Assembly (NCBI RefSeq): GCF_023053635.1
Contig: NC_086192.1
Location: forward strand, 15,662,001 to 15,726,000
Reading direction: 5' to 3'
DNA: 64,000 bases
Origin: Elgaria multicarinata webbii
Taxonomy: Eukaryota; Chordata; Lepidosauria; Squamata; Anguidae
Shown piece after piece: positions 28,553 to 40,600 of the stretch (positions are counted from its first letter, which is position 1; each line of letters begins with the position of its first letter). A program made the position numbers and the translations under genes. Under the pieces are notes generated by a model, which saw only the letters and a program-made list of their open reading frames with translations, ran no database searches and was not told where the DNA came from.

Positions 28553-28676
28553 AAGATGGCTGCCCCCCAGGAGCTCGTGGGGACAGGCTAGGAGGGCTCC
28601 TCGGGAGTAAGCTCTTATTCCGGGCACCTGGGAAAGGATCGGAGGCGGCAGCTGCTGCTCGGATGCAAAGACATGG
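28553..28676 (+). promoter_or_regulatory. TYW1: TYW1 first exon and proximal promoter (proposed)
   Basis: AAGATGGCTGCC at 28553-28564 resembles the YY1 core element often found at transcription starts. It is followed by GC-rich sequence and GACATGG/GTAAGA, where the ATG is 28673-28675, in a good Kozak context (G at -3, G at +4). Only ATGG precedes the donor. The next exon supplies AT, making Asp, so the protein starts MDTPVETW, in line with human MDPSADTW. No competing ATGG plus donor was noticed between SBDS and 29.85 kb. Confidence 0.6.
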
Positions 28677-31600
28677 GTAAGAAAGCATGCATGTCTACTC
28701 GGAAGTAAGCCATGCCTGGACTCGGGGCGGGGGGGGGAGGTTTACTCACATGTGCAAGGGGTGTGTGTTAGCCAAGGGCCCCGATCCCAGGACTGAGAAG
28801 TAAGTAAGCCCCACTCGGTGAAATGGGGGCTCCCTCCCAATCCCTGCCAAGGTACCCAATCCTAGGACTGCAGCCCCATGCTTACTCCCAAGTAAGCCCC
28901 ACTGGGTTAAATGAGGCTTGCGACCGAGTAAACGGGCAAAGTTTCTGCCAAGCTGCAGATCCTAAGACAGGATGACTTGCGAGAAAAACCCCATGGAGGT
29001 GGGCAAGAGAATTCCTGCCAAAGGACCCGATCCTAATAATTTTTGAAATAATCTCCAACTGCTTTGAGTAGGGCTGTGCTGAGTCAGCACTTAGCTTTCC
29101 CAACAGCGTGACCAGGCAGTGCTCAGGAAACAGTTAGCGAAATTATTTCACACGTTGATTTGAAGTATTTCTATCTATCTATTTATTTATTTATTTATTG
29201 CATTTTTATACCGCCCAATAGCCGAAGCTCTCTGGCCGGTTCACAAAAATTAAAGCCATAAAAAGCATAATAAAACAACCAGCAATCTAAAAACACAAAT
29301 AGAAAATACAATATAAAAAGCACACCGTTCAATATTTGGCTTTAATATAGTTAAGGTTTTTGTTAGACACATCACCCTTTCGAAAAAAACAATAATGACA
29401 AAAATGTAGTTTTTCCCTTTGTGCTTTTATCAACAGCTCAAGAGGCAGATTATATAGCATTCCCCCCCCCCCCCCCCGTGCCCTTCAGCCTCAGAGTCGC
29501 CCAGAGCGGCTTACAGATTAAGACAGTCTTTGCTGCAGGTTTACAAGCTGAAAGACACGGCACAAAAGGAAAGTGGATCGGGAGGGAGGAGGAAAACAAA
29601 TAGGAGGTGAAACTTTGCCACCCTCCGTTTATTTGCTAGGAAAAGCTCTGCCCGGAAGATTTCAGCCCGTTTGGGTCTTGTGAGAACCACAGGAACGAGG
29701 CCAGGAAAAAGCTCAGAATCAGGGCCATTAATCAGAAGTGCCACCCTTGGTTGCAATCCTAAGCATGCTTACCAGGGACTGAGGCCCACTGAACTGCAAG
29801 ATGTCATCTTCCCTAAGTTTGTAAGGGACAGCTGTAATTTTGCTGTGTTTCAGATACGCCTGTGGAGACGTGGGACAGCCTCTGTGCTCACCTGACGTTC
29901 CTGTGGCTGAACCGATTTTACCTGTACTCGTGTGCGTTTTTTGGGATCAGCGTCTGGATCTGCACCCAGTTCCTCAGGAAAGCCAAAAAGCAGGTACTTT
30001 GGGGCCCTCATCAGCTTGAGTCACACATAAGGCAAAGCCGTGGGTTGGATTGTTCAGTTTTGGTTCTTGTGATGTACGAACCCAGCTGTACTAACAAGCC
30101 AGGGTTTGTTAACCATGAGCAACCCAGAAAGAGAATCCTGGTTCCCAACAACCCAGATTATGGGTTGAGTATGGATTGAATCTGGGTTGTTATGTGTGGA
30201 CCCCGTGCTATGGTTTAACTATGGGTTCTTAAACGCGAATAACCCAGGAAGAGAATTCATGGTTTGTTGTTGGATTGCGAACTCTGGTTGTTCGTGGTTA
30301 ACAATCCATAGTGTGGGGTTTTCACGTGATGACAACTCATGATTCAAAGACAGCCCAAATCTGCATACAAACCAGGTTTGTTGTTGGGTTATGAACTTTG
30401 GGTCGTTTAAACTGTGGGTTGCCGTGACATGCGAACACAGAACCATGGATTATTTCATCGGGCTACAGAGGTGGTGAACGAGAGCAGTAAAACAAAGCCC
30501 AGCGGTGCAAAGGCATTTGGGATACAGGAAGTGAGCGGGTGAAGGAGGAGGGAAATAACACAGCCCAGGGATTGAGAAAACAAACTGTGGTTTGTTCAAT
30601 CGTCTGCCAATCAAACCCTGGGTAAGGCAACAAACCGTGGGTTAAATAAACCATGGGCTAGAGTTATGTGAGCCTATACCTCTTCAGTACAAATTGCCAT
30701 TTCATTGGCTCCTTCTATTCCAAGGGTTTCCTTGTTATTTTATTCATTTATTTCAAATATTTATATAACTGCTTTTGTCAGCAAATGCCAGGGCTGTCTG
30801 CAAAATTTAGTAAGGGGACAGAATTCCAAAGTTGTGGGGGTTTTTTTTGCAAAAACCTGTGCTGCCTCTGTGGCTTGCTCAGACCCTGGCTGCCGCGGCT
30901 GCTAAATATCTAAGGGTTTCCAAACATTCGTTCTGCAGAATGGCGGTGCGCTCGAGAAACTTGCCCTTCCGAAAAGCCCCGCTGAAGAGATGGCGCGGGG
31001 CGGCCCCCGCGCCGACCGAGTCCACGTAACCGGGGTGAAGGTTTTTTACGGCTCCCAGACTGGAACGGCAAAGGTCAGTTGTGGCAGCCGCACGCCCATC
31101 CTCTTCCCTCCGGACGTACGGCGGTGGCTGTCCTTAGTTTGGGGCGGGGGGGAACGGCCCTTTGTTCATGCTCAGAGGCTCTATCCCCCTCTTAATTCAT
31201 GTCTTCTGATGCCACTAGCCCAGACGTTGGCAGCTTTGATGGGCTCCTTGTATCACATCAGAGCTGAGTAGGAGCTGCAGTGTCATAGAATCACATAATC
31301 ATAGAATCGCAGAGTTGGAAGGGGCCTACAAGGCCATGGAGTCCAACCCCCTGCTCAATGCAGGAATCCACCCTAAAGCATCCCTGACAGATCGTTGTCC
31401 AGCTGTCTCTTGAAGGCCTCTAGTGTGGGAGAGCCCACAACCTGCCTAGGTCACTGATTCCATTGTCGTACTGCTCTAACAGTCAGGAAGCTTTTCCTGA
31501 TGTCCAGCTGGAATCTGGCTTCCTTTAACTTGAACTCGATGCCTTCTTTGGCGGCGCTGAAGAGCAACTCCGAGTGCTTTTCTCCCTCTCGCATCCAGGG

Positions 31601-34600
31601 CCGTTAAGACCCCCCTTGCCATAGCCAGCCCCGGTATAGCCACCTTCCCCAGCCTCCAGACATTTTGGACTACAACTCCCATCTTCCATGTTGGGTGGAG
31701 CCGACAGGAGTTGTACTCCAAGACCTCTTACAATGACCTGTTTTTTACAAGACTTTCTTGATCCTATTCATTTTGGCCTCCCACAACCCACCCCTGCTGG
31801 ACTACAGCTCCCATTATCCCCAGCCAGCACGGGGGTGATGGCGGTCTGTGGTCTCGCATGTGCAAGGGGTGCCGAAGGCGGGGAAGGTTCTGTCACAGGG
31901 ATTTGTGGACTAAAGCCAGATTGTACAGGGGCTGGGTATAATGGGAGTTGTAGTCCAACACATCTGAAGGACGCCAGCTTGCCGGAGGATGTGTTAAACA
32001 GCCCTTCGCTCGTTTCTTTCCAGAGGTTTGCGCTGATTCTGACGGAAGCCGTCGCCGGCATGGATTTGCCGACAGAGGTCATCGACATGAAGGACTACGA
32101 TCCGGAAGACACTTTGGCAGACGAGGTGGGGGGAAGCTTTCCTGCCCCCACCCCAGCCCTGACTTTTCCCAGCTGTAATTCGCTTTTGGGCATCTGGCCT
32201 GAAGGTGTGTTGCGGGTTGCCAACTCCCTCTCTGACTGAGGCTCCTATGCTGTTAATAGCTGCAAACCAGGGAAAGTCTTCCTGTGAGGGAGCTGCAATG
32301 ATCGAGGTGGGGGTGGGTTAAATCGTAGCCCCCTCCATTGAGGGCATCTCGCCCAAGGGCCCTTGGAAAACCCGGCGTTGGCACTGGACAGATTTCTGCC
32401 CTGAAAGGCAGCCTAGAAATATTTTTAATAAAATCATCACCAACATCATTGATGTGTCGGACAGAATAACGGTTGTGGTTGTGTGTGTGCGTCTTTTTGG
32501 GAATCTCTTCAGACAAACAGCAAGAGCATCTGCGTGTTTTTGGTTGCCACGTACACGGAGGGGAAACCCACGGAGAACGCGGCCTGGTTCTGCAAGTGGC
32601 TGGGAGAGGCAGCCAGTGACTTCCGTGTCGGCAAGACGCACCTGAAGGGTTTGAGATACGCCGTCTTCGGGCTGGGGAACTCCTTGTACGCCGAGCACTA
32701 CAACACTGTGAGTCCCTCTTCTTTCAGCCTTTTTGTCACGGGAGCTGATGCCGTTAGAGGGCTGGAGAGAGGAAGGGTCTGTAAGGGTCATCTATTCGGA
32801 CCCTTTGCCCTGACGGAGGAAATCTTAACCCGGGAACATCTACACCAGATTCCTCTGCTTTGAAACCTTTGAAACCCAAACAATTTCAAAAAGCATCATC
32901 AAAGCCATGCCTCGAACCCCATTTCCTGCCTGCTAGACGTACCGAGTTTGTTCCAATACCTTTTCCAAAAGGGCAGCATCTCCACTCAGGTGTCTTTGTG
33001 GGAGCTGCGATTCTATGAGACCGCAGGGAACCCACTGAACGCCATGTCGAGCACAGAGTACTTTCTTTCTACTGTAAGCGTTCCGTCAGCAGAGCATTCC
33101 CAGACTGAGATTTCTAATGAGTGAATTCTTTTGTTTCTGTAATGGTTTCGATTTATTATTACCTACGTTTGTTGCTTTTATTTTGTGTAAATTTAAAAAA
33201 GGCTAGAAACTGGCGAAGCAGGGCTTCAGAGCGTGTGGGCGGTACGTGCCGGAATTCGAAGGCCAAAAGTTTACTGAATAAGCCTTCAGACCATTTCACA
33301 CAAAGTAAAGACGTGTTAAAAACAAACATGTGCATCTTAAGACGTTACTTTTAAAAAGTCTAAAACGGAGGTAATAAAATATTTAAAAAGATACAAGTAC
33401 ACATACCTTTTGATAAAATGAGTGTTTACGCTCTCATTGAGGCCCCACAAAATTTAAAAGCTGTTACGTGGCTCATTTGATGCATGAAATTGGAAGTGAG
33501 AGACGGGTGGCTGAAAATAGTTTTTTTGGGGGGGGGGTCAGAGGGGCCAGCTGTGGATATCCTATAGCGGAGGGGAGTGCTGCAAATGTGGGATCTTTGT
33601 CTACCTTTCAAAGCAGTTTGCACGTGACCCTCCTTTTTGGGGGAAGATTGAGGCATGTCCTCTTTCACTAGAGACTACCGGGATTTGAACCTGGGATGTT
33701 CCGCGTGCAAAACGGCACAAATAGGAGGAAAACAAATAGGTGAAACTTTGCCACCACTGTTTATTTACCGAGCGGCAGCTCTTTCCCGTAACCCAGCAGC
33801 GCCGTGCGTATCGCTCCAGTGCGTCTTCCTTCACGCCCGCCGCTCTCTCCTTCCTGCAGGTGGGCCGGAACGTCGACAAATGGCTGTGGATGCTGGGGGC
33901 CCGGCGGGTGCTGTCCTGCGGCCGGGGGGACGCCAACGTGGCCAAGAGCAAGCACGGCAGCGTGGAGGCCGACTTCGAGGCCTGGAAGGGCGCGTTCCTG
34001 GCCAGGCTCCGGGCCCTGTGCAAAGGGGAGAAGGCGGCCTGCAGCGGCAGCTGCAAAAAGGGGGCATGCGCCTCCAAGCGGAAGGCGGCCCGAGGGGCGG
34101 CGGAGCGAGAGCCAAAGGCGGCGGAGCGCGAAGAGGAGGAGGAGGAGGAGGAGGAGGTAGGGGCCAGGCAGCTGGAGGGCTACGTCCAAGGGAAGCTGGG
34201 GGCTCCCACGTCACTGGGGTGGCGAATCCGCTCCGTGTTTCAATGTTTAAGGCAGGTCCCTAGTCTAGACTGTTACACCCATTTTACAGGTGGGGAAACC
34301 GAGGCCGAGCCTTAACTGGCGCCCCCTCGGCCGAGGCAGATCCTGAATCCACCTCTCCCGTAGCTGGCTGTGTCATTCCTGTTCTCTCTCTCCCCATCCT
34401 CTTTCGCAGGAGGGGGGGCTGTTTGAAACCACAAGCGAGGAGGAGTCCGGCGACGAGAGTGGAGGCGCGCGTCGGGTCGTCGATGTCGAGGATCTGGGCC
34501 AGGTGATGGGGCACGTGAAGAAAGCCCAGGTAACAGCTTCCTGCCACACCTCCAGCAGATCCTAGGTTTTCTTCATGATACTTTCTAACAGGAAGTTATA

Positions 34601-37600
34601 TTTCTTTTGTTGGAGAGGTGCAATCCTATGTGTGTTTAGACCCAAAAAAGTCCTACAATTCCTAGTGTGACAGTCTAGGAAATGCTGGAAATAGCAGAAT
34701 TTTTTTTTCCAGTCTAAGCATGCATAGGTTGATGGGACTTTTTTTTGGTCTAAACACGCATAAGATTGGAGGATTTGTTTTGCCTAAACATGCATAGGAA
34801 GCTAGGACTTTTTCTGTATAAACTTGCATAGGATTGTGCCCTGAGTAACTTTCCCATAATCCCACGAAAGACTTTGAGAGATATTGCTGCCTATGTCCTA
34901 TGAAATAAAACCATCACTTATTGTTTAAAAGTACTTTCCATTCGTAGGTCAGTTTTTCTCGCCTGGCTCTTTGCCACAGCGCCGTGTGTTAAACGCTCCG
35001 CAGTTTGACCAGCTATGACCCTGTGCGCTGCCCTTGGCATCAATGTGCTTAATTCCTTAGAGGACACTTTTGTTCATAAAGCCGATACTGGTGGGATGTA
35101 GCTGGGTGTGTGATTGCGGGAAACATCACGCCCCAAACCCGGCTCTTGCTTTGATTTTGGTGGCTGTTCTTTCCATGCAGAGGGAGCTGGACGGAGTGGT
35201 GACTGGGACGGCTGGATCCCAGCAGAGCCGAGGGGGGGAAGAGAGGAGAGAGATGATCACGCCGGCACTCCGGAACGCGCTCACAAAACAAGGTGAGGAG
35301 CCATGAGGGGTATAGTGGAGCCAGAACTCGGAGGGGCAAAACATTGGGACTTTTTCATTAGCAGGGATGTTGATCTCTTCTGCCACCTCTCTCGGGCTTC
35401 TCTGCAATCCTCAATGGAGCCAGTGGGGTCTGGGGAGGGAATGAATTTTCCCAGGATATTGACCCAGTTTGCATAATCACACTGGGGGAAATAAGCCATG
35501 GTGGCAGGCGTCCCCCGCCGTACGTGCCAGTGAGGTTTGCACAATCATCCTTGCTGTAGGCTGCCGTGTCGTGTGAACCCAGCACGGGGAGCTTGTGGTT
35601 AACGAACCACGCAGAACCCATGGGCTGTTTTAGGGCTTTGGGATCAGATGATCTCACCTCGGGCCCCCGGGGCCTGGCTTAGAGATCCCAGCAGGTTCCT
35701 TCCGGCCATGTGTTTCTACTAAATGCGTTCAGACTGAACCACATAGAAAAATCTCTTCCGATCCAGGTTACAGATTGATTGGGAGCCATTCTGGAGTGAA
35801 GCTTTGTCGCTGGACAAAGGTATTTCTTTTCTTTTCAAGCCAGTTCTGAAAGGAATGTTGATTTTGACCTGGTTTGTGCATAAAGAGAATTATGCACAAA
35901 CCTTGGCAACAAGGGAGAGGGCCTTTTCGGTGGTGGCCCCCCGACTGCGGAATGATCTCCCCGATGAGGCTCGCCTGGCACCAACACTGTTATCTTTCAG
36001 GCGCCAGGTCAAGACTTTTCTCTTCTCCCAGGCATTTAACACCATTTAACAACGCTAAGTTTGTTTTTTAACAGACCCCAAAACTGTTGTTTTTAAATGT
36101 TGTTTTTATGTTTTTAAATTTTGCATACTTTTTAAATGTTAAACAATAAGGAGGGGAAGAGAATGCAAACAGGCACAGGGTAGGGTAAACAGGCACCGGG
36201 TAGGGTGAAGCTAACAGTATAGAGTCAGAACAAACTCAATATTTAAAAGCTATAGGGAACAGAAAAGTTTTTAGCTGAGTTTTAAAAGCTGCGATTGAAC
36301 TTGTAGTTCTCAAATGTTCTGGAAGAGCGTTCCAGGCGTAAGAGGCAGCAGAAGAAAAAGGACGAAGCCGAGTAAGGGAAGTGGAGGTCTTGGGGCAGGC
36401 GAGAAGCATGGCATCAGAGGAGCGGAGAGCACGAGCGGTGCAGTAGTGTGAGATGAGAGAGGAGAGATAGGCAGGAGCTAGACTGTGAAAAACTTTGAAG
36501 GTCAACAGGAGAAGTTTATATTGGATTCTGGAGTGAATTGGAAGCCAGTGAAGAGATTTCAGAAGTGGAGTGACATGGTCAGAGCGGCGAGCCAAGAAGA
36601 TGATCTTAGCGGCAGAGTGGTGGACAGAGACCAGCGGACTGATGTGAGAAGAAGGAAGGCCAGAGAGAAGAAGGTTGCAGTAGTCCAACCGAGAGATAAC
36701 CAGTGCATGAACGAGAGTCTTGGCAGAAGAGACAGACAAAAATGGTCGAATCCTGGCAATATTATACAGGAAGAAACGACAGGATTTAGCTACTGCCTCC
36801 CTCCGCCTCTCAGAAAAGCATTTCTAGAGTAGAATGGGAGGAAACGGCAGCTTCCAGCGGTGCAGTTTCGAGATGACTTTTATTTATTTTGTTCCTCTCT
36901 CTGTCGCCAGTCGATGCTTCGCGGGAGAGGCGGCTGTTACAAGCACACGTTTTACGGCATCGAAAGCCACCGCTGCCTGGAGACGACGCCCAGCTTGGCC
37001 TGTGCCAACAAGTGTGTCTTCTGCTGGAGGTGAAGAGACGCGGCTTCCGTCAGACGTCAAAGGCCGGGGGCGTTATCGGAGGGGCTGGGCATTTTCAGTG
37101 TTGGAAATGTAGCTCCCTCCTTCTTTTCCAAGACTTCTCCTGACCCCGGAGGCATTTGGGCTGGGGGAAGAAGAGCCAGCCCGAAATGTGCCTCTGCTGG
37201 GCTTCCTCGCTCTCTCTACTGGTTTTATCTTGGCCTTTTCCCCTCTGCTGCTGGTCGCCGTCACTTTTAGGACTTGCATTCATTGCAGGTTTTTAAGGTG
37301 CCTTTTAAAATGCGATTCTAGATTCCTACGTATATACAACGCGTACATAATATCCGTATGTGCTGCAGGGCTTGCGGGGAATCAGTAGGTGAAATTGCTC
37401 CGTATAGATGCCCACCCCTCACCAGCCTCCTGTTTCCAAAAGTGGCCAGTCAGATGCCCGCCAGAAGCTCATAAGTTTGACATGAAGGCAAGAAGCCCCC
37501 TCTCCTGTTCCCCTCAAAGTCCCGGATGCTGGAGAGACATTTGCCTCTACTAATCTAATCTAATCATAGAATCATAGAATAGCAGAGTTGGAAGGGGCCT

Positions 37601-40600
37601 ACAAGGCCATCGAGTCCAACCCCCTGCTCAATGCAGGAATCCACCCTAAAGCATCCCTGACAGAGGGCTGTCCAGCTGCCTCTTGAAGGCCTCTAGTGTG
37701 GGAGAGCCTGGAGAAGAGAAGATTGAGGGGAGACATGAGAGCACTCTTCAAATACTTAAAAGGTTGTCACACAGAGGAGGGCCAGGATCTCTTCTCGATC
37801 CTCCCAGAGTGCAGGACACGGAATAACGGGCTCAAGTTAAAGGAAGCCAGATTTCAGCTGGACATCAGGAAAAACTTCCTGACTGTTAGAGCAGTACGAC
37901 AATGGAACCAATGACCTAGGGAGGTTGTGGGCTGTCCCACACTAGAGGCCTTCAAGAGGCAGCTGGACAACCCTCTGTCAGGGATGCTTTAGGGTGGATT
38001 CCTGCATTGAGCAGGGGGTTGGACTCGATGGCCGTAGAGGCCCCTTCCAGCTCTTCTCTTCTAGGATTCTATGTTCTTACTGATGTCTTTCCATGCAACA
38101 TCCCAGGTTGTGGAGTGACTGCCCATCAATTTCATGGGTTCTAGGTTTTTTTTAAAGAAAGCCACCTCTGAGTCGGCATCTAAGCGGGATGATTATTGCA
38201 CTCCGTGTGGTCTTGTGTTACCCGGTTCATCTTCTAAAGAAGGCGAAAGGGTGCCTTGAATCCTGGGGTACGGCTGGATCAGATGCTTTTGTTACAAATT
38301 GCGCAGTGTCAAAAAAAACCCCAAATACGTATCTTTTTCCCCAGGCACCACACAAACCCAGTGGGCACCGAGTGGAGGTGGAAGATGGACCCACCGGAAA
38401 TGATCTTGCAAGAGGCCATCGAGAACCACCAGAGCTTGATCAAGCAATTTAAAGGTAGTGTGGAGCCACTCCAACTCCCATCAGCCCCAGCTAGCATGGC
38501 CAATGGTTAGAGCTGCCCAGCACGGCAAAAGCCCTTCGTACCAAAAGAAAGGGTAAAAACTACTACAGGGAGGGATTTACCTTTATCTGCCTGCACCGCA
38601 GAGAGAGGCTGGTAATTGCTCCATTTTCCATAACCCAGTCACAGGCCTTGTGGAACACGATTAGGTTTTTCTAAGTACTTTTTATTAAATAAAAAATAAA
38701 ACCCACAATTTTCTCATTTTCATACTCCCATCAATTGGTTATCCTGGCCCACCTCTTTCTAGTTCAGCTGAAAAGGTCTTTTAATCACCTTAATCTAACC
38801 CCTGGGTCAATCAACCCCTTCCACGTGGAGGTGAGTTGCCAGGAGGTTCAGTGGGGCTGGCTTCCGGGTAAGCGTGCGTAGGATCGCAGCCTAAGCGTCG
38901 CCGTCCTCTGGTATTTATTTAAGCCTAGGGTGACCCTGTGAAAAGGAGGACAGGGCTCCTGTATCTTTAACAGTTGTACTGAAAAGGGCATTTCAGCAGG
39001 TGTCCTTTGTATATATGGAGAATCTGGTGAAATTCCCTCTTCATCACCACAGTTAAAGCTGCAGGAGCCCTGCCCTCTTTTAAATCTGGTCACTCTAGTA
39101 TAGCTCCTGCAGCTCTAACTGGTGTGATGAAGAGGGAATTTCACCAGGTTCTCCATATATACAAATGACACCTGTTGAAATTCCCTTTTCTATGCAACTG
39201 TTAAAGATGCAGGAGCCTTGTCCTCCTTTTCATAGGGTCACCCTATTTAAGCCTGTATACTGTGGGTGCAGAACGGCAGGCCCAGAGGCTGAAATCATAG
39301 AATAGCAGGGAATCATAGAATAGCAGAGTCGGAAGGGGCCTAGAAGGCCATCAAGTCCAACCCACTGCTCAATGCAGGAATCTTCCCAGGGGCCCGATCT
39401 GACCTTCTTGGGGTTCCACAGGAGGCCACGCCCTTTCTCTTGACTCCACCCCTTTCCCTGGGATTGCCGATTTGGTTGGAGTTTTCCCGACTTTGGGAGT
39501 TCCTCCCCCTTTTTTTTAAAGGCTGAAATGTCTCTCCTGAGGCCAAGTTATCGGCAGTAAGAGCTTTCTGCTACAATATGGCAGGAATTTGGCCCTCGAG
39601 AGCTGCTTGGGAAAGGTATCGGGCCCTCGGTCTGCCAGAGGAGCCCCTCCACCCCCGCTGCAAACGGCCCTCTCCATCCGGCTCTTTTGCAGGGGTGCCG
39701 GGCGTGAGAGCCGACCGCTTCGAAGAAGGCCTGGAGGCTAGGCACTGCGCCCTCTCCCTGGTGGGGGAGCCCATCATGTACCCCGAGATCAACCAGTTCC
39801 TCAAGCTGCTGCACCGTCGAGGCATTTCCAGCTTCCTCGTCACGAACGCACAGTTCCCAGCGGAGATCAGGTGGGAGCGCCAGCCACAGGGCAAAGCGGC
39901 TTCTCACGGCCCTGTTTGTTTATTATTATTATTTATTTATTTAGAATATTTATATACCGCTCCCCATTGAAAAATTTCGGAGCGGTGTACAAGGTAAAAT
40001 GAAAATGAAAACAGAATAAAAAACAGAACAAAATTTAAAAGAAGCAATAACAGTAATCCAAGGCTGCATGTTAAAGAAAGGCTTCTTGGAATAAAGATGT
40101 TTTCAGGAGGTGCCGAAAGGAGTACAAGGTTGGTGCTTGCCTGACCTCCAGAGGCAGGGAGTTCCACAGGAGAGGAGCCACCACGCTGAAGGCTCTTCCC
40201 CTGGTGGATTCCAATCGGAGGATGGATCTAAGTGGTACCACCAGGAGCAGGCCCTCGGATGACCTCAGTGACCGGGCAGGTTGGTAAGGGAGAAGGCGCT
40301 CTCTCAGGTATCCTGTTTAAGGAAGACGGCCTTGTCTGTTTCGTTGGTCGTGACGTTCTAAAAACTCTGTGGCTTTGTTGTCTCTCTTTCTCCCCCCCTC
40401 CCCAAAATAAAGGGCCCTGGAGCCGGTGACGCAGTTGTACGTCAGCGTGGACGCCAGTACCCAAGAGAGCCTGAGGAAGATCGACCGGCCCCTCTTCAAA
40501 GACTTCTGGGCCAGGTTTCTCGACAGCTTACGAGCCCTGGCGGAGAAGGTACGGCGGGCAAAAGGGCGATTTGTTATCCCCTACCCACACCCTGAGACTG

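Noticed and set aside
33655-34263. Long overlapping frames on both strands over TYW1 exon 6
   Set aside because: They are off-frame shadows of a GC-rich exon; only the [16 protein letters not shown] frame matches TYW1 and splices in phase.
36236-36739. 167-codon minus-strand frame as a gene
   Set aside because: Its sequence ([22 protein letters not shown]) is the conserved end of an L2-group reverse-transcriptase protein.
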